Shown one piece after another: positions 1-11,268 of a stretch of DNA of 64,000 nucleotides. Source of the stretch: Phytoseiulus persimilis (lineage: Eukaryota > Arthropoda > Arachnida > Mesostigmata > Phytoseiidae); the NCBI GenBank assembly GCA_037576195.1, contig CM075102.1, positions 28,764,745 to 28,828,744 on the forward strand, in the 5' to 3' direction. Made by a program: the position numbers and the translations under genes. The notes under the pieces are model-generated. The model did not search any database. It saw nothing but the letters and a program-made list of their open reading frames with translations, and had not been told where the DNA came from. Numbering within the stretch: the first letter of the stretch is position 1; every line of letters begins with the position of its first letter.

Positions 1-77
1 AGAGCGTTCTCGCTCAACCGAGCTCGACGAATCGGACCGAAACCAGAGTATAGAAAATAATCTTTCCCCATTTTACA

Positions 78-1867
78 GTGATGTTCAATAAGGCGCACAG
101 CGTTTGGATGGGAGATGTCGAGCCCTTCATGAACGAGGAATTCATAAAGAACCAGTTCGTCGAACTCGGCCTGAAGGTCATCAACGTTCGAATAATGCAC
201 TCAAACAAGTTCCAGGATCAAAACCTCACCTACGCTTTCATCGAACTCGAAGATGAGCGGACTGCTATCAGGTAGGCGTCGCACAGCCGATCAAAGATCG
301 ATCTCACGAGCTATGCGTTCGTTCGAATCACATCGGATGCTCACTGAGGGATTTCCTTCCAGAACCGTACAGCGTTACAACGATAAGCCTCTGCCTGGAG
401 ATCCGCGAAGAAAGTTCAAGCTGAACTTCACTTGTCAATCACAGATCAAGCAAGCCCAAGATGAGAATGGCCTGTTTGTCGGTGAGCTCAGTCCGGATGT
501 CGACGACCTCATGCTTTGGTCGACATTCCAAGAACGTTATCCAAGTGTCAAGTGGGCAAAGGTATGGTCTCCGCATCACAATTATCACATGTCGGATGAA
601 GTGTGGCCGCTTCCTATTTTTGAATCAAGCCCCCCGCAGCTTCCCTGAAGCCATAATCGGTCCTACATTGCAGGTGATCAAAGATCACAACGGTATAAGT
701 AAAGGATTTGGTTTTGTGAAATTCAATCATGACGAGGAATACAATAAGGCTCTGTATGAGATGAACGGGTTCACTGGACTCGGCAGCAACGCCATCCGTG
801 TTTCGGTCGCTACGCCCAAGTGAGTTCTCGTGAACGGATGAATGCATGTCTCAAAAACTTCATGAAGAGTGCCGACATTGACATCACTGGGAGCTCCTGC
901 CCCGGGCTGATCGATCGACGGCCCGCTTGCGATTTTCTGTGAGAACCTTCCACTGAATTTCCAGGGAAAGGCGGAACACCCAGTCGCAATGGCATTCGAA
1001 CCCCAACAATCCGATGGTGGCCCATCACCAGCAGCACATGCAGTACTTCAACCAGGCGACTGCAGGCTTCCAATCTCAGAGCGACTATTACAATTATTAT
1101 TACCCTCAAGGAGGAAGCTACTACGCGCCTCATCAGTACTACGAACAGCAAATGCGGCAACGCCAAGACAAGGTAAGTTCAGTGGTCTCCTGTCAGAAGT
1201 CTACCCTGAAAGTCCGGAGGGCGGTGCAATCAGAGGGGGCAGATCTTTCCAAGAAAGTCTTTCTACAAAGTCGTGATCAGTGATACTTCTGAAATTCTCG
1301 CACCAGGAGCATTTTGCCAAGTTGGAAGAAGCCTTGAGAAGTACCAAAGCCAGCTGTGAAGAGGATTCGCTTAGTAGCGAGTATCTCGACATGGTGGCGC
1401 ATTGGTCTCTCGCGTATGGGCTCTACGTAAGTTTTTGGTTTCACTCGTTCATTCTCGCCACCGATTGTCTTCCGTGAGTGCGAAACAATGTCGTTCAGAA
1501 CAAGTATCTCATCCTCCACGAGCGACGCGAAGCTCATTGGCTGGGGATAAATGCTTCGCAGCCTTCTTGGCAGCTGAGGACTCCTGGACATTCAGAAATC
1601 GGACAAATTAGGGAATTCGGAGCTCGGAGTGGGCAACACGAATATTTCGGCCCGTCCAGGGCTTGATCTTGCGCTCCGAGCAACTCCACAGCGAAGGTAC
1701 TAACAAGGACGTCGTGTTTCTCCTTCAAGAGTGACGCTCGCAATCCCGATCTCGAGGACCAAGGAGAACATTTTTACCCCATGCTGAGGGAAAGACTCGT
1801 CAGCTCCGATTTCCAAGGCGAACTGGAAGCTGCTTACTACAGTGACATCCCACTGATCGTTAAATGA
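78..1867 (+). CDS. TRNAU1AP: tRNA selenocysteine 1-associated protein 1-like (SECp43)
   Basis: RNA-binding protein family that associates with tRNA-Sec and the selenoprotein synthesis machinery. Two RRMs are visible. RRM1 begins MFNKAHSVWMGDVEPFM. RRM2 carries the RNP motifs LFVGELSPDVDD and KGFGFVKF. A Tyr/Gln-rich tail follows, as in the family (motif YNYYYPQGGSYY). Modelled exons are 78-271 (ATG at 81, after an acceptor at 77 that implies a 5' UTR intron), 363-561, 674-819, 965-1172 and 1307-1426. All have GT-AG ends and join in frame. The part after 1426 is uncertain. A last exon at 1730-1867, ending in LEAAYYSDIPLIVK and TGA, is likely, but the exon(s) between 1499 and 1700 could not be fixed. 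The gene converges on the secreted-protein gene downstream. Confidence 0.85.
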
Positions 1868-2074
1868 ATACATACAAGAATCCGCGTGCTTGCCTCGGCT
1901 TCGTTCGTTGTGTCAGTGCTGCTCTGGAGTGTGATTCGTGGTAGTAAAGCCAAAACGTTCTGTATCGATGTCTCTTTCATGTTTTGAAAGAACGTATGTT
2001 GCGTTTCGATTTGGTGTTTCCAATGCTACCGTATCAAATGACCACCGATCTGCCGTATCTCATGCAAACAGGAA

Positions 2075-3579
2075 TCATCCTGCGACTACCTCCAAATCTG
2101 GGAACGCACTCCCTTGGAGCTCGATACCTTCACAGGATACATGCCAAAAGTACTCACTGTTCGCCATATCGGTGATTGTTGTGGCATCTCCTCCGACTGC
2201 CTCTACTTTCTTGATCCCAAATCGTGTGTCAATCCAACCTTTGAAAGACTGATCCTTGCCACGCCTCGTGAACTGGAGACGGCTCGGAGTTTTCAGGGCG
2301 ACTTCCGGCAGCGGTGTCGCGTCATCCTCGTTCGTCATGCAGAAATAGCCATCGGGAACCTTCAATGATAATCTTGGAAGGGGCTCTGGCAGGGAATTCC
2401 CCTCGAGGGTCTTCTCCTCTTACTCATTCCAACCCAATCATTTTCCCACTCGGGGCTCTGCCGCTGAGCTCACATTGAAATCGTCGGCAGAGATTCGCTC
2501 TTCGAAATCGAAAATCTCGTAAGAGAGAACTTTGTCGCTGGTTTCCATCCTGACACTGATGGGGATCTGGTCCTCTGGCCTCTCGGCCAAGGTACGTGTG
2601 AATGTGATGCTGAAGTTGTATCTCCTCCTCTCATTATTCTCATTGATTTCGATTTCCTTCTCGTTCTTCAGTTCGAGAGTTTCGGTGTTTTGGAAGAAAT
2701 TCGGAGCACCTATTCTATTCTGTAAGATGAAGGAGACATGTGTGATCTCCGCGTCTCAAACAACATGCCAGCAGCGGTCAGTCATCGTAGGTAACCGGAA
2801 CGGATGCGTCTATGAAGAAGGACGATTTTCATGGCGGGCTCAATCCTTATCATAAACCAAACCTTTTCACCATCCACACGCAGGAGGCTGCTCGCGTCGC
2901 TCAAGAGCCCATTTTCCCCGGTCAACTTGATCGGGAACAAGGGCTCATTCTCCAGGTTGTTGGGGCTTATTTTAATAATGCTGCAGCTCGAACCTGGTGG
3001 GATATATCTGTTCCCGAATGTTGAAATCACTGCTATCGTTCAAACTACAAACTCGACACTATCTCATGGGAGTTTGAGACTTCTAGCAAGCATCACTTCG
3101 ATTAAGAATCTCGCATTTACCGTCGATCTTGAAGTGAGTCTTCGTATGCGCGAATTCGTATATGTTCAAAGTCCCGCCGCTCAGGTCCGTGATAGCTAAC
3201 GCGCTGTCATCTCCAGCGCGGTAAGCAATTTTGAAGAGTCGAACTGCTTTCATCCACCCGAGAACTCGAACCTTCATGCTGAAGTCGAAGTGCAGAGCAT
3301 CATTCGCTTCCTGCTGCCCTAGGACAATAGCAACTGCAACTACAAAGAAGGCCGAATAGTTCCCCTCTGGGCTTTCGGGCCCCGATACCTCAAGAAAAAT
3401 TATGAATCTAGTCCAGAAGCTCGACCCAACCAAATCATTATTCGTATTGTATCAAGGACTACGATTCTTTCCCCCCGATCGGCCGTGAGGGAAGAATTGG
3501 TCGGTAGGCACTGATCAGAAGTGACGTAGTTCGAGAACTAACCAGAGGCAACAACAATGAAGCTCCCGAGTTTGAACAT
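2075..3579 (-). CDS. secreted protein with LolA-like-domain features, six exons
   Basis: Unnamed gene. Six exons fit without a break: 3543-3579, 3121-3318, 2863-2993, 2765-2809, 2474-2719 and 2075-2359, giving 313 residues. It starts MFKLGSFIVVASG, a short hydrophobic signal peptide. Spaced cysteines follow (FKIDGSSCSII, DRCWH, DGYFC), then the stretch SYEIFDFEE. This order (I-x-G-x-x-C, then C-x-W, then an FDFE stretch ending near a Cys) recalls the LolA-like domain of large secreted arthropod and nematode proteins. That assignment is inference, not a proven match. Without the 45-nt intron at 2720-2764 the frame would hold a TGA, so this intron decides the model. The protein stops early in what may be a second repeat, so it is either short or truncated. 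Reality of the gene is more certain than the family name. Confidence 0.6.
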
Positions 3580-5260
3580 TCCCACTTCAGAGACTCGTGG
3601 AAACAGCAGAAGAAACACGGCTCGGTGAGCGTGGGCAACTGCTCGTTGTCACGGAAGACAACAAAACTCCCTCAGGATTAAACGAAATCTTTGAGAAAGA
3701 GAGTGGGGAAGCCATACGTGAATAACGGAGCCGCATGCTGAGTTTTTCCATCTAGAACCGTTCCACCAAGAAAAGTTGTCTGTAAATTTCGGTGCGGCCA
3801 TTTACTTCCTTAGCTCCATCAGGATTCATTCTGCCTATTCATGTACATTACTGTTTGTGTTCTCAGTTTTCCACTACGACCTCTCTCACTGCTGGGTGAG
3901 AGGCATTCCGATATCCAGAATTTCGAGAATCACTTCCGCTATGAAAAGATCGGGACTAAATTCCTTTTCTCTTACGATGGGGTCCAGCGGCGACCGTCCG
4001 TCATCGGACGGAGAGCCCGTATCAGATGCTCTCCGTAAACGCCCCACAGTGATCAAAGTGATCGGCCAATCATTCGCGTTGTGAGATGTTAGGGTTCGCG
4101 ATATGCAATCTACAGATGGGGCAAAACCGAGGGACGCAGTCAAGCGCCGTGTGTCGACGATCACCGTGTATCATAGAGAGTCCGCATAGCGATTTTTGAG
4201 GTCGAATTTCCACAATTCCAGTCATGCTGGAGGGGCGTGAGCCGTTCCGAAACTGAAAGTCGGTGACCGAACTCTGTGGCAGGATTCTCCATGAGTAGGT
4301 ATCATCCGGAATGGACCGAAGTCTCCGTTTTTCGTCAATCGATTCGCCACTCATTGGAAGGCTAGTGAATTTGAGTTTTTTTTTTCTTAATAATACGGAT
4401 GTTTTATTCACCAGTAGAGTGACACATAATAATGGACATAATAATAAAGAGGTGATGATGTCAATCATATGCTCAAGGAAATCAATCTTCATCAATTTTC
4501 GAAGCCATCGATGTTGCTAGGGCATCTGACGACCCGACCAGCCGTGGCACAGTAACTAACGGATCATCTTCACTCTCCTGAACTTTCGACTCGATCCTCG
4601 CTCGTTGAATGCTGAGTTGTTGCCCCACGTGTTCTGATCTACGTCAAACAAAGAAAACGTCCCATCGGTCGAACCATCGAGTGCTCGACTCGGGTGATGC
4701 TCCGGCTTACGACAACAATTGCACTCAGTAAGCTACATATAAGCCCAGGCCTCTCAATAAAATATCGATTCCGAATTCGAGAGGAAAGAGTTGGACGACG
4801 CCGTGCTGACCCGCAAAGTACTCCGCAATCTTCTCTGGAGACGCATGCCGATTTTTGGTCGTCGAAGTTGGTGAGTGGAGTTTGTGTGTTCGCATGGGAG
4901 TCATGAGAATCAAGCTTCGGGAATCTGTAGCCATGTTTTGTTGTGTCTATATGCCTCCACGATACTCCTGTAATTATGTACAGCGACCGCATGGCCTTCG
5001 GTCAGCTTCACGACACGACTTTATATTTATGTATATAATAATTATGTATACGCAATGTTTTTCTGCAGCAGATAACACCAGATGCTTCTAACACGTTGCG
5101 ATGATCAATCATCTAGCAGCGATTTATCGTAGTATGTGATTCAGATCCTTGTTCTACTACGGTAATAACGCATTCAGCCAGTCATTTTTTCTCTTCTTTC
5201 TTTGTTCCTTTCCGCCGGTAACATCCTTCCTCCACAGCGCATATTACATGAAAGGGGCTC
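3580..5260. other. intergenic, no supported gene
   Basis: Short open frames occur on both strands (for example 3886-4164 and 4070-4495 on the minus strand), but none has a convincing codon pattern, splice structure or recognisable motif. A T-run with AT-rich sequence lies at 4376-4450. The right part probably holds the Rab7 3' UTR. Confidence 0.4.
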
Positions 5261-6251
5261 CTAGCAACCGCAGTTGTCTTGACGAGAAGAGGTTGAAGCA
5301 AGAGGCGACAGCTTGATCTGATCCGGGAACTCGTTGTAGAGCTCCACTTCGTTCTCTTGGGCCAGGGCGTTACGGGCAACAGTCGCGAATGCCTCGTCAA
5401 CATGAAGAGCCTCCTTCGCCGATGTTTCGAAATACGGAATATTGTTCTTGGACTGACACCACGATTGCGCTCGCTTAGTCATTACGGAGCTGAAATTCGG
5501 ATTCGAAGGTTACTGAGATCTCCCGTGGATCATCAAGAACATGCAGAAAACTGATATAAGAAAAGGCCTCATGATCCCGTGGGTCTCAGCTCGGGAGGAT
5601 ACAATCATGGAGTCCAAGGTTCTAGGATTTGAACCGTACCGGTTTTCCAAATCAATTTTGTTCCCGATGACGACAAAGGGGAAATTTTCTGGATCTCTCG
5701 GTGACGCTTGAATCAAGAACTCGTCTCGCCAACTCTCCAGACTCTTGAACGTGGTCGGCGAAGTGACATCGTACACGAGAAGGCAACAATCGGCACCTCT
5801 GTAGAAACCTACGCCCAGAGATTGGAAACGTTCTTGACCAGCTGTGTCCCAGATCTGCAAGTAGAATTTCGGAGACGTATACTCGCATCTCCGGAAAGTA
5901 CAATCCTGCAAACTTCACTTGAGGAACCTGTATGAGTCACGAACCTGCATTGTAACCAGCTTGTTGTCGACCATGACTTCTTTGGTGAGGAAATCCGCTC
6001 CTATTGTGGCCTTGTATTGGTTGTTGAATTTCTTTATAACATACTGATTCATGAGCGAAGTTTTCCCCACCCTGAGAATAATGACGTTCAGTTAACAGAA
6101 ATTAGAGCGACAACCGATTTCACGGGACTCTGTGGGTGCCATGATGAACATCGCGATCCCTTTCGTAAATATTCGATGCTATCATCGCATAAACATACCC
6201 GGAATCACCAAGGACGATAGCTTTTAACAGCACCTTCTTTCGGTTGGACAT
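5261..6251 (-). CDS. Rab7: Rab7 small GTPase
   Basis: Small GTPase that directs late endosome and lysosome traffic and fusion, cycling between GDP and GTP forms on membranes. Four exons: 6199-6251, 5945-6071, 5640-5854, 5261-5489. They join in frame to 207 residues, the usual Rab7 length. Start [18 protein letters not shown]. The P-loop GDSGVGKTSL is split by intron 1. Switch II reads [12 protein letters not shown], the guanine-specificity motif is NKIDLE and the base-binding loop is ETSAKE. The C-terminus is CGC, the double-cysteine site for geranylgeranylation. The stretch [20 protein letters not shown] is diagnostic for Rab7 rather than Rab9. Nothing odd is seen; all key residues are present. 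Confidence 0.97.
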
Positions 6252-8870
6252 ATTGAAGTAGAAGAAGGCTTTATTTTACTAGAATGGAGAAGGAAACCAT
6301 CAGGAGATTGAACATCCAAGGCGAGTATATACTCGGAGCAAGAATCCTAAGGAGTACAGCGGGATCGTGAGCCTCTTCCCAAGTTTGTTCCGGAGGTCTT
6401 CGAAACAGTAACTCTCGTTAGCAGAGATCCGGAGTCAACTCAATCATCCATCCGGAAGGGAGAGAACGCCTCCAGATCGGCACACTCAGGTCTGTTTCAT
6501 CCACCGACATGCGATTCTAATCTTTTTGAAGCAAAAAGCACTTAAAAAGAGCATTTGAATCGAACCAGAGAGATTTGTTAGAGAGGAATACGGCTCCGAG
6601 CAGCTCTCAATTGATGTTACCGGGACTCGACCGGAGCCAGTGCCGCTCGGACTCGTTCATCCGGCGTTCACAAGAAGTGTCAAGGAGAAACTGAACCCTC
6701 TTATCCTTCCGGATCCGAAGCTACACCATTGGATTGCTTACGAAACACGACAAAACTGGTCCTCGAGAATTTTCGTCGTCGTGAGAATGCAAATAAAATC
6801 CTTGTGACTTCTGAACCCTCGTCTTCTCGGGGCTCACGGGTTACCGTGGTGACTTTGCTCTGATTCATTTGCACTCTGTTTTCGCTACAGATCACCAGCG
6901 CTCCTTCTCTACTTCCGGTTGGGTGCCCATTCGGTCGAACCTCCTCGTAGTTTGAGCTGGTCTTCGAATCCGCTATTTTCTTAATCTTGCGACGATCTCG
7001 AGCGCTGATCTTGCCAGAGTGTGAGACAGGGACGGGGAGATATTGGAAAATTCGGTCAAGTTCGCCCCTGGACGCCCCTTGCTCGTGATTCGCTCAACAG
7101 GCTGAACACGTCACAAGAAAAAATATGGAACGTCATGTACTCGTCGAGCTTGGCAACACGGCCTCGTGAATTTCGCATTTTATCGTCCGCGGCACAGCTC
7201 GAATGATTCTCCGATCTCGTTATGTACAGGGAGCCACGTGCTAGTATTATTAAGAGGGACGCCAACTAATGACCAAGGTTCACAAGGAAGAATGAGTTTG
7301 AAACGGGAGAGGACCAGTTCGAACGGAACGAAAGCGTCATACCGATCTCTGATTCCAAAACGTTCGTGACGTGAACGATGACACTCGAGGTTTCAAGATT
7401 CGGGACTCAAATCAGGTGTCCAAAGCAGACCACGCTCTGACTTCCAAAATCTTCAAAGAATAGGGTATGTTCACAGCCTTACAGAATGTTCTTTTCGGGC
7501 TCGAGAGTACATTTTTGTTCTTCTTTTTTATCCCTTCTGTCATCATATATGGGCGCTCGAAGCACATCGAATGCTTGAGGATTCCAATGAGCTTAAAAAT
7601 CCGGCCAGTTGGTGGTGATCTTTCTGGACCTGATGATCTCGTCTACGCAAGGTTATCGCGGTTCGCTCAATACATAGACGGCCACCACACAGTCGATCCT
7701 TGGTCAACTGTCCGATGGATTGTTCGGGTAGGGGCTAGGGAATCGACTTCTCGGTCCGTCAAAGTATAGGTGACGTTGAACACAGGTCCACGGATTCATC
7801 ATTCGCAGCTCCCGAGCTGAACTGGATTATGGCATTAAAAGTGGATACCTCGTGACCGTCGACAACGAGTCACCTATCCTCGAATGAGGGCCGTGCCAAC
7901 CACTGAGACGAGCGTCCACAAACCAAGAACACGAGCCACCTCATGATTCAATCTTCCGCCACACTTTTCCATGCGAACGGCACCAGGCATGCGCCACCAA
8001 GACACACGAACTCGATAGAGAAATATCAATTCGCCAGTGACCAGCGGCCGCTTTCCTCGTACTTACGTCACCGCACAAACACCTCAGATTTTGGGTATAA
8101 TTGCTATCTATGAACTCAGGTTCTGTATACAGGTGAGAACTGCGCGTTCGACGAAACATCCTCCGAGGAAAGTGCGTATCTGAACCCAGTTGCGTCACAG
8201 AATTCGTCGCGACATCATCTTGATCAGGAAGATCGGGACCGTGGAACATCGGGTTCTGTCCACTCTAGATGCGTGCCCAGATTCAATTGTCAGGGAACGA
8301 TCACGCCTCGTAAGCGTTTGTATTATCATGCGACCCGACTGTTACCCAGAGGAATCGTCTTCTGACACTCAGCTGTCTCGGTTTCATTGGTGTTGACTCA
8401 GAATACCTCAAACTCAGCAGCAAGACTTCCGACTGAAACACGGAGTACCAAGTCTGCCCTGTTTAAGGGGACCCTCACAGCATTAGCAGGAATGATAAGA
8501 TCATTACAGAATTTTCCAGCCGAAGCCCAGTCTAAATCGTCGTTTCAAATCTTCCGTAAGGCTGAACGTTCGACTGGCCTCCGAAAATGCTGTGAGGTCG
8601 AGTTATAATGGAAAAAAATATTCCTCAGTGGGACGGTCGAACACTCACCAAGAGTGCTGCACGGGTAAACGAACAAACGTCGAGTGAATACGAACGGACT
8701 TTGGGACGAGTACGACAGCAATCTTTCTGCCTCACAAGTACAATCCCGACTAATACAAGATGGCCGATCTCACCGCGTCAGAGAGAAGCTTCAATCAGCT
8801 GAAACCTTCTATGGTGCGGATAACGCGCACGGATTCAAATTCGCCACTCGAGTCAGAGAAACTGCCTGCA
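6252..8870. other. gene-poor spacer
   Basis: No gene could be supported. Open frames at 7467-7769 (+) and 7941-8249 (-) lack family motifs or a good splice context. The 5' side presumably contains the Rab7 promoter. A frame at 8684-9277 (+) is spurious because it runs through three different repeat segments. Confidence 0.4.
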
Positions 8871-8874
8871 GGTA

Positions 8875-9083
8875 CACCGAGCCCCCGTTTAGCGGGGGGG
8901 GGGAGCTACGTCCCGTGGAGAAGAGCGCTAAGAGGAACCGCGTTGAGGGGGACAAGTTTTCACCGCTTCGTGGAGAAGCTTTCCAAAGTAGATTGCTTCA
9001 TCTCCTTCAACCGGTCTTCAGGTATCAACTGATAGCTGGACATTGCTTCAAATACGGTCTGTTTTGCACTCAGCTTTCATTCA
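8875..9083 (+). mobile_element. truncated copy of the TA-flanked TIR element (left end)
   Basis: Starts TA|CACCGAGCCCCCGTTTA, the same end as the elements at 18722 and 21716. After about 75 bp it continues with a piece (8950-9080) matching the interior of the 21716 copy around 23275-23400 (shared text aagttttcaccgct and cttcaaccggtctt). It then joins directly to SLC5 intron-7-like sequence. No right terminal repeat is present, so this is a deleted remnant. Confidence 0.65.
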
Positions 9084-10365
9084 GAAAACCGCAGGGAACT
9101 CCAATCGTATCTATTTTGATGCTCTATTGCAATGGTTCTCAACCTCCACTGACCCATCGACCCCTAGGCGACTTCGTTGAAGTTTATGGACTGCCGTCCC
9201 CCCAGGGGTCGACACTTGATCCACCTACGTGGACGCCAAGAAGTATGGTCAAATCCACCCCGGCATCACCTCTGTAAACCGGAGATCGGCCATCGACCCC
9301 CAGGGGTCGATATCGACCACTTTGAGAACCACTGCTCTATTGCATGGTGAGGGCAAGTTCATGGCGTCCGCAGAATCAATCACGGAGAGCCGTGATCATG
9401 CGCTCCAGTGCTGTTCGGGATGTCGGGCCAGACAGGGGAGACCACGTCCAAGAAAATAACGTTCGCCAGCGAGTTGACAGCCGGAGAAATTGAGCTGGGA
9501 ATCGACGGAACTTTATTCCTCTGTAGGATCATCGTAATCCCTTGAAGCGATACACGAGGGAACCCGTTGCGAAAGGATCACGAACTCACTTGAGGGAGGC
9601 CACGAAAATGCCGGATGCGAAGATGCCCGGGAGCGCTCTGTGTTTCGCCGAGACTACCATGACGAAATACGGCAAGAGTTCGTCGTAACTCTTGCTTTGT
9701 TCGGCTATCACGGAATCACAGTCGCTGAAGTACGCGAACGTCATCAGGCCCGTCATAAACGACAGAGCGAAAACTATTGCGAGTTACGGAAGGTTCCCCC
9801 AAACAACCCTGGAAGACGAGGCATTCGAGTTCTCATGCTGCCGAATCAAATGGTCTTCGCTCAATGCCTGCTTTAAGGATTTCGTTTTCGAGACTCACAG
9901 TTTCACCCGCGATTCAGTTGAGACCCTGAAGTATCTCAGGATCATCATCTGGTTCGTCGCGTACAAGGCAAGATTCGTGAAGAATCCCCCGATGACCAAG
10001 CCCTAAACCGAGTGACGGACCGTCGGGTCAAAGCTAGAGCTAGAAAAATCCTACTCAGTACATCGAAGTCATCAAAACCTGTATCGATTGAGCGTACTCA
10101 ATCCCGAGAGAACATTCTGGGCGACTCACTCATCGAAGCGGATTCTCCCACCTGTCCTCGCGACCTCCCACACGTGGGCGAAGCCTCCGACTTCGCTGAA
10201 CCCGAAGGCGACAACGATGACCATCGCGCCTATCATACAGATGGCCTGGAACGAATCCGTGTAGACCACGGCCTTAATCCTTAATACCTCCAACCGATGT
10301 GTGGATCGTGCACACGGTTCCGATCGTGAACACTGCCGTCCAAAGGCCCGTTCCAGTGAATGAGC
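9084..10365 (-). pseudogene. decayed partial SLC5 copy A (exons 7-4)
   Basis: Parallels the intact gene at about 12251-13395: intron 7, exon 7, exon 6, exon 5 and exon 4 in the same order and orientation, highly similar (for example gatgtcgggccagacaggg and atgccggatgcgaagatgcc are shared). The reading frame is broken in several places; for instance the region matching exon 5 has lost its acceptor context, and there is a short insert near 10290. Exons 1-3 and 8-10 are absent, so no transporter can be made. It carries the 205-bp hAT MITE at 9130-9334 in its intron-7 segment. It lacks the 91-bp MITE present in intron 6 of the intact gene. Confidence 0.85.
9130..9334. mobile_element. 205-bp non-autonomous hAT element (MITE)
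   Basis: Ends read CAATGGTTCTCAA and TTGAGAACCACTG, the hAT-type terminal inverted repeat. It is flanked by a perfect 8-bp duplication CTCTATTG (9122-9129 and 9335-9342). The matching place in the intact SLC5 intron (12286-12294) has the target only once. Internal sequence is rich in gacccc/ggggtc palindromes and has no coding capacity. Confidence 0.9.
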
Positions 10366-11268
10366 GGTTAAGCGATGAGTTTCATGGGAATCAGCGCATA
10401 TCTGGCGGCTACTCGTTCCGTAAGCCCGAACCCTTCAACTCATCCAACTCTTAGGGTAGTATTTTTTTCTGGGCTCCATAAGGAATTTCGGGGCAAGCTC
10501 TCTTGTTAGTTCAGCCAACGGGCGATAGGGTCGGGGACCACTATTTTCCGCACGACTGCGTGTTGGTATCCAAAGCGGGGCCAGTGAAATATGAGAGCTC
10601 CTCATTCGGCTTGGGTCGAATTCGAGTCCCCGAGAGCCCGTGAATCCGACGAGTGACTTCCCGATCGACGCAGCGTTCGGATCCACGCACACCTCCCACA
10701 CCGAGAGGGGAGGTATCTACCTCAGAGCTGCAGGGTTCTAACAGTATATAGCGAGCACTTCTAGGGGTTCGCTTGGGCCTTGAAGCTCCGCAAAGTGGAG
10801 AAGTCAGACACGAGGGTCCAGAGCACGGTATTGGCTCCCCAAGCTTGCGACGAACTCTTCGTCCCGGTAGAGACCGAGACTCCGACGTACAGAGCTCTCC
10901 AGGAGCGAACTCGGAGAGCAAGTCGCCTTCCCGGAAGATGGGTGAACCCGGCGGGTCCATTCAAGGGGCTCAACTGATTTGTTCGGTTGGATAAGGAGTT
11001 GTGTGTAGAGTCATCATCACAATATGTACACAAATCACAATAATAGGTCGTAGATGCCTTTCGTTCAATAACTCCTTCATTCGAAGTTCCTCATACGATA
11101 GGTCAGTTATACGACAAGTTTTTACACATTGGGAGTTCTTTATCTCCCAGACTTTGAGGTGTCATAGGTCGGACTCCGGGAAAATTCAAGTTAGGAATCA
11201 GTTCAACGATGTCTGGACTTGGGGCCGAATAAGCGAGCATTTATTCATCGGGTTCATCCACATGCCGT
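10366..11268. repeat. spacer with a segment of the duplicated block (10780-10985)
   Basis: Sequence at 10780-10985 is related to 17690-17770 and 20685-20780: shared agctccgc.aagtgg, gacgtacagagctctccag-like and ggggctcaac text. This makes a third, diverged trace of the segmental duplication. No gene was recognised in the rest. Confidence 0.55.

Noticed and set aside
2755-2757. In-frame TGA in the secreted-protein gene, possible selenocysteine or pseudogene mark
   Set aside because: A 45-nt GT-AG intron (2720-2764) removes it and keeps the phase, so no recoding is needed.
5620-5640. gatttgaaccgtacc and similar words as a tRNA B box
   Set aside because: They lie in Rab7 intron or exon sequence without an A box or cloverleaf. 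The same holds for a gctcgaaccc word near 57708.
8684-9277. 197-codon plus-strand ORF
   Set aside because: It runs across unrelated spacer, a TIR-element remnant, SLC5 intron sequence and a MITE; no coherent protein.
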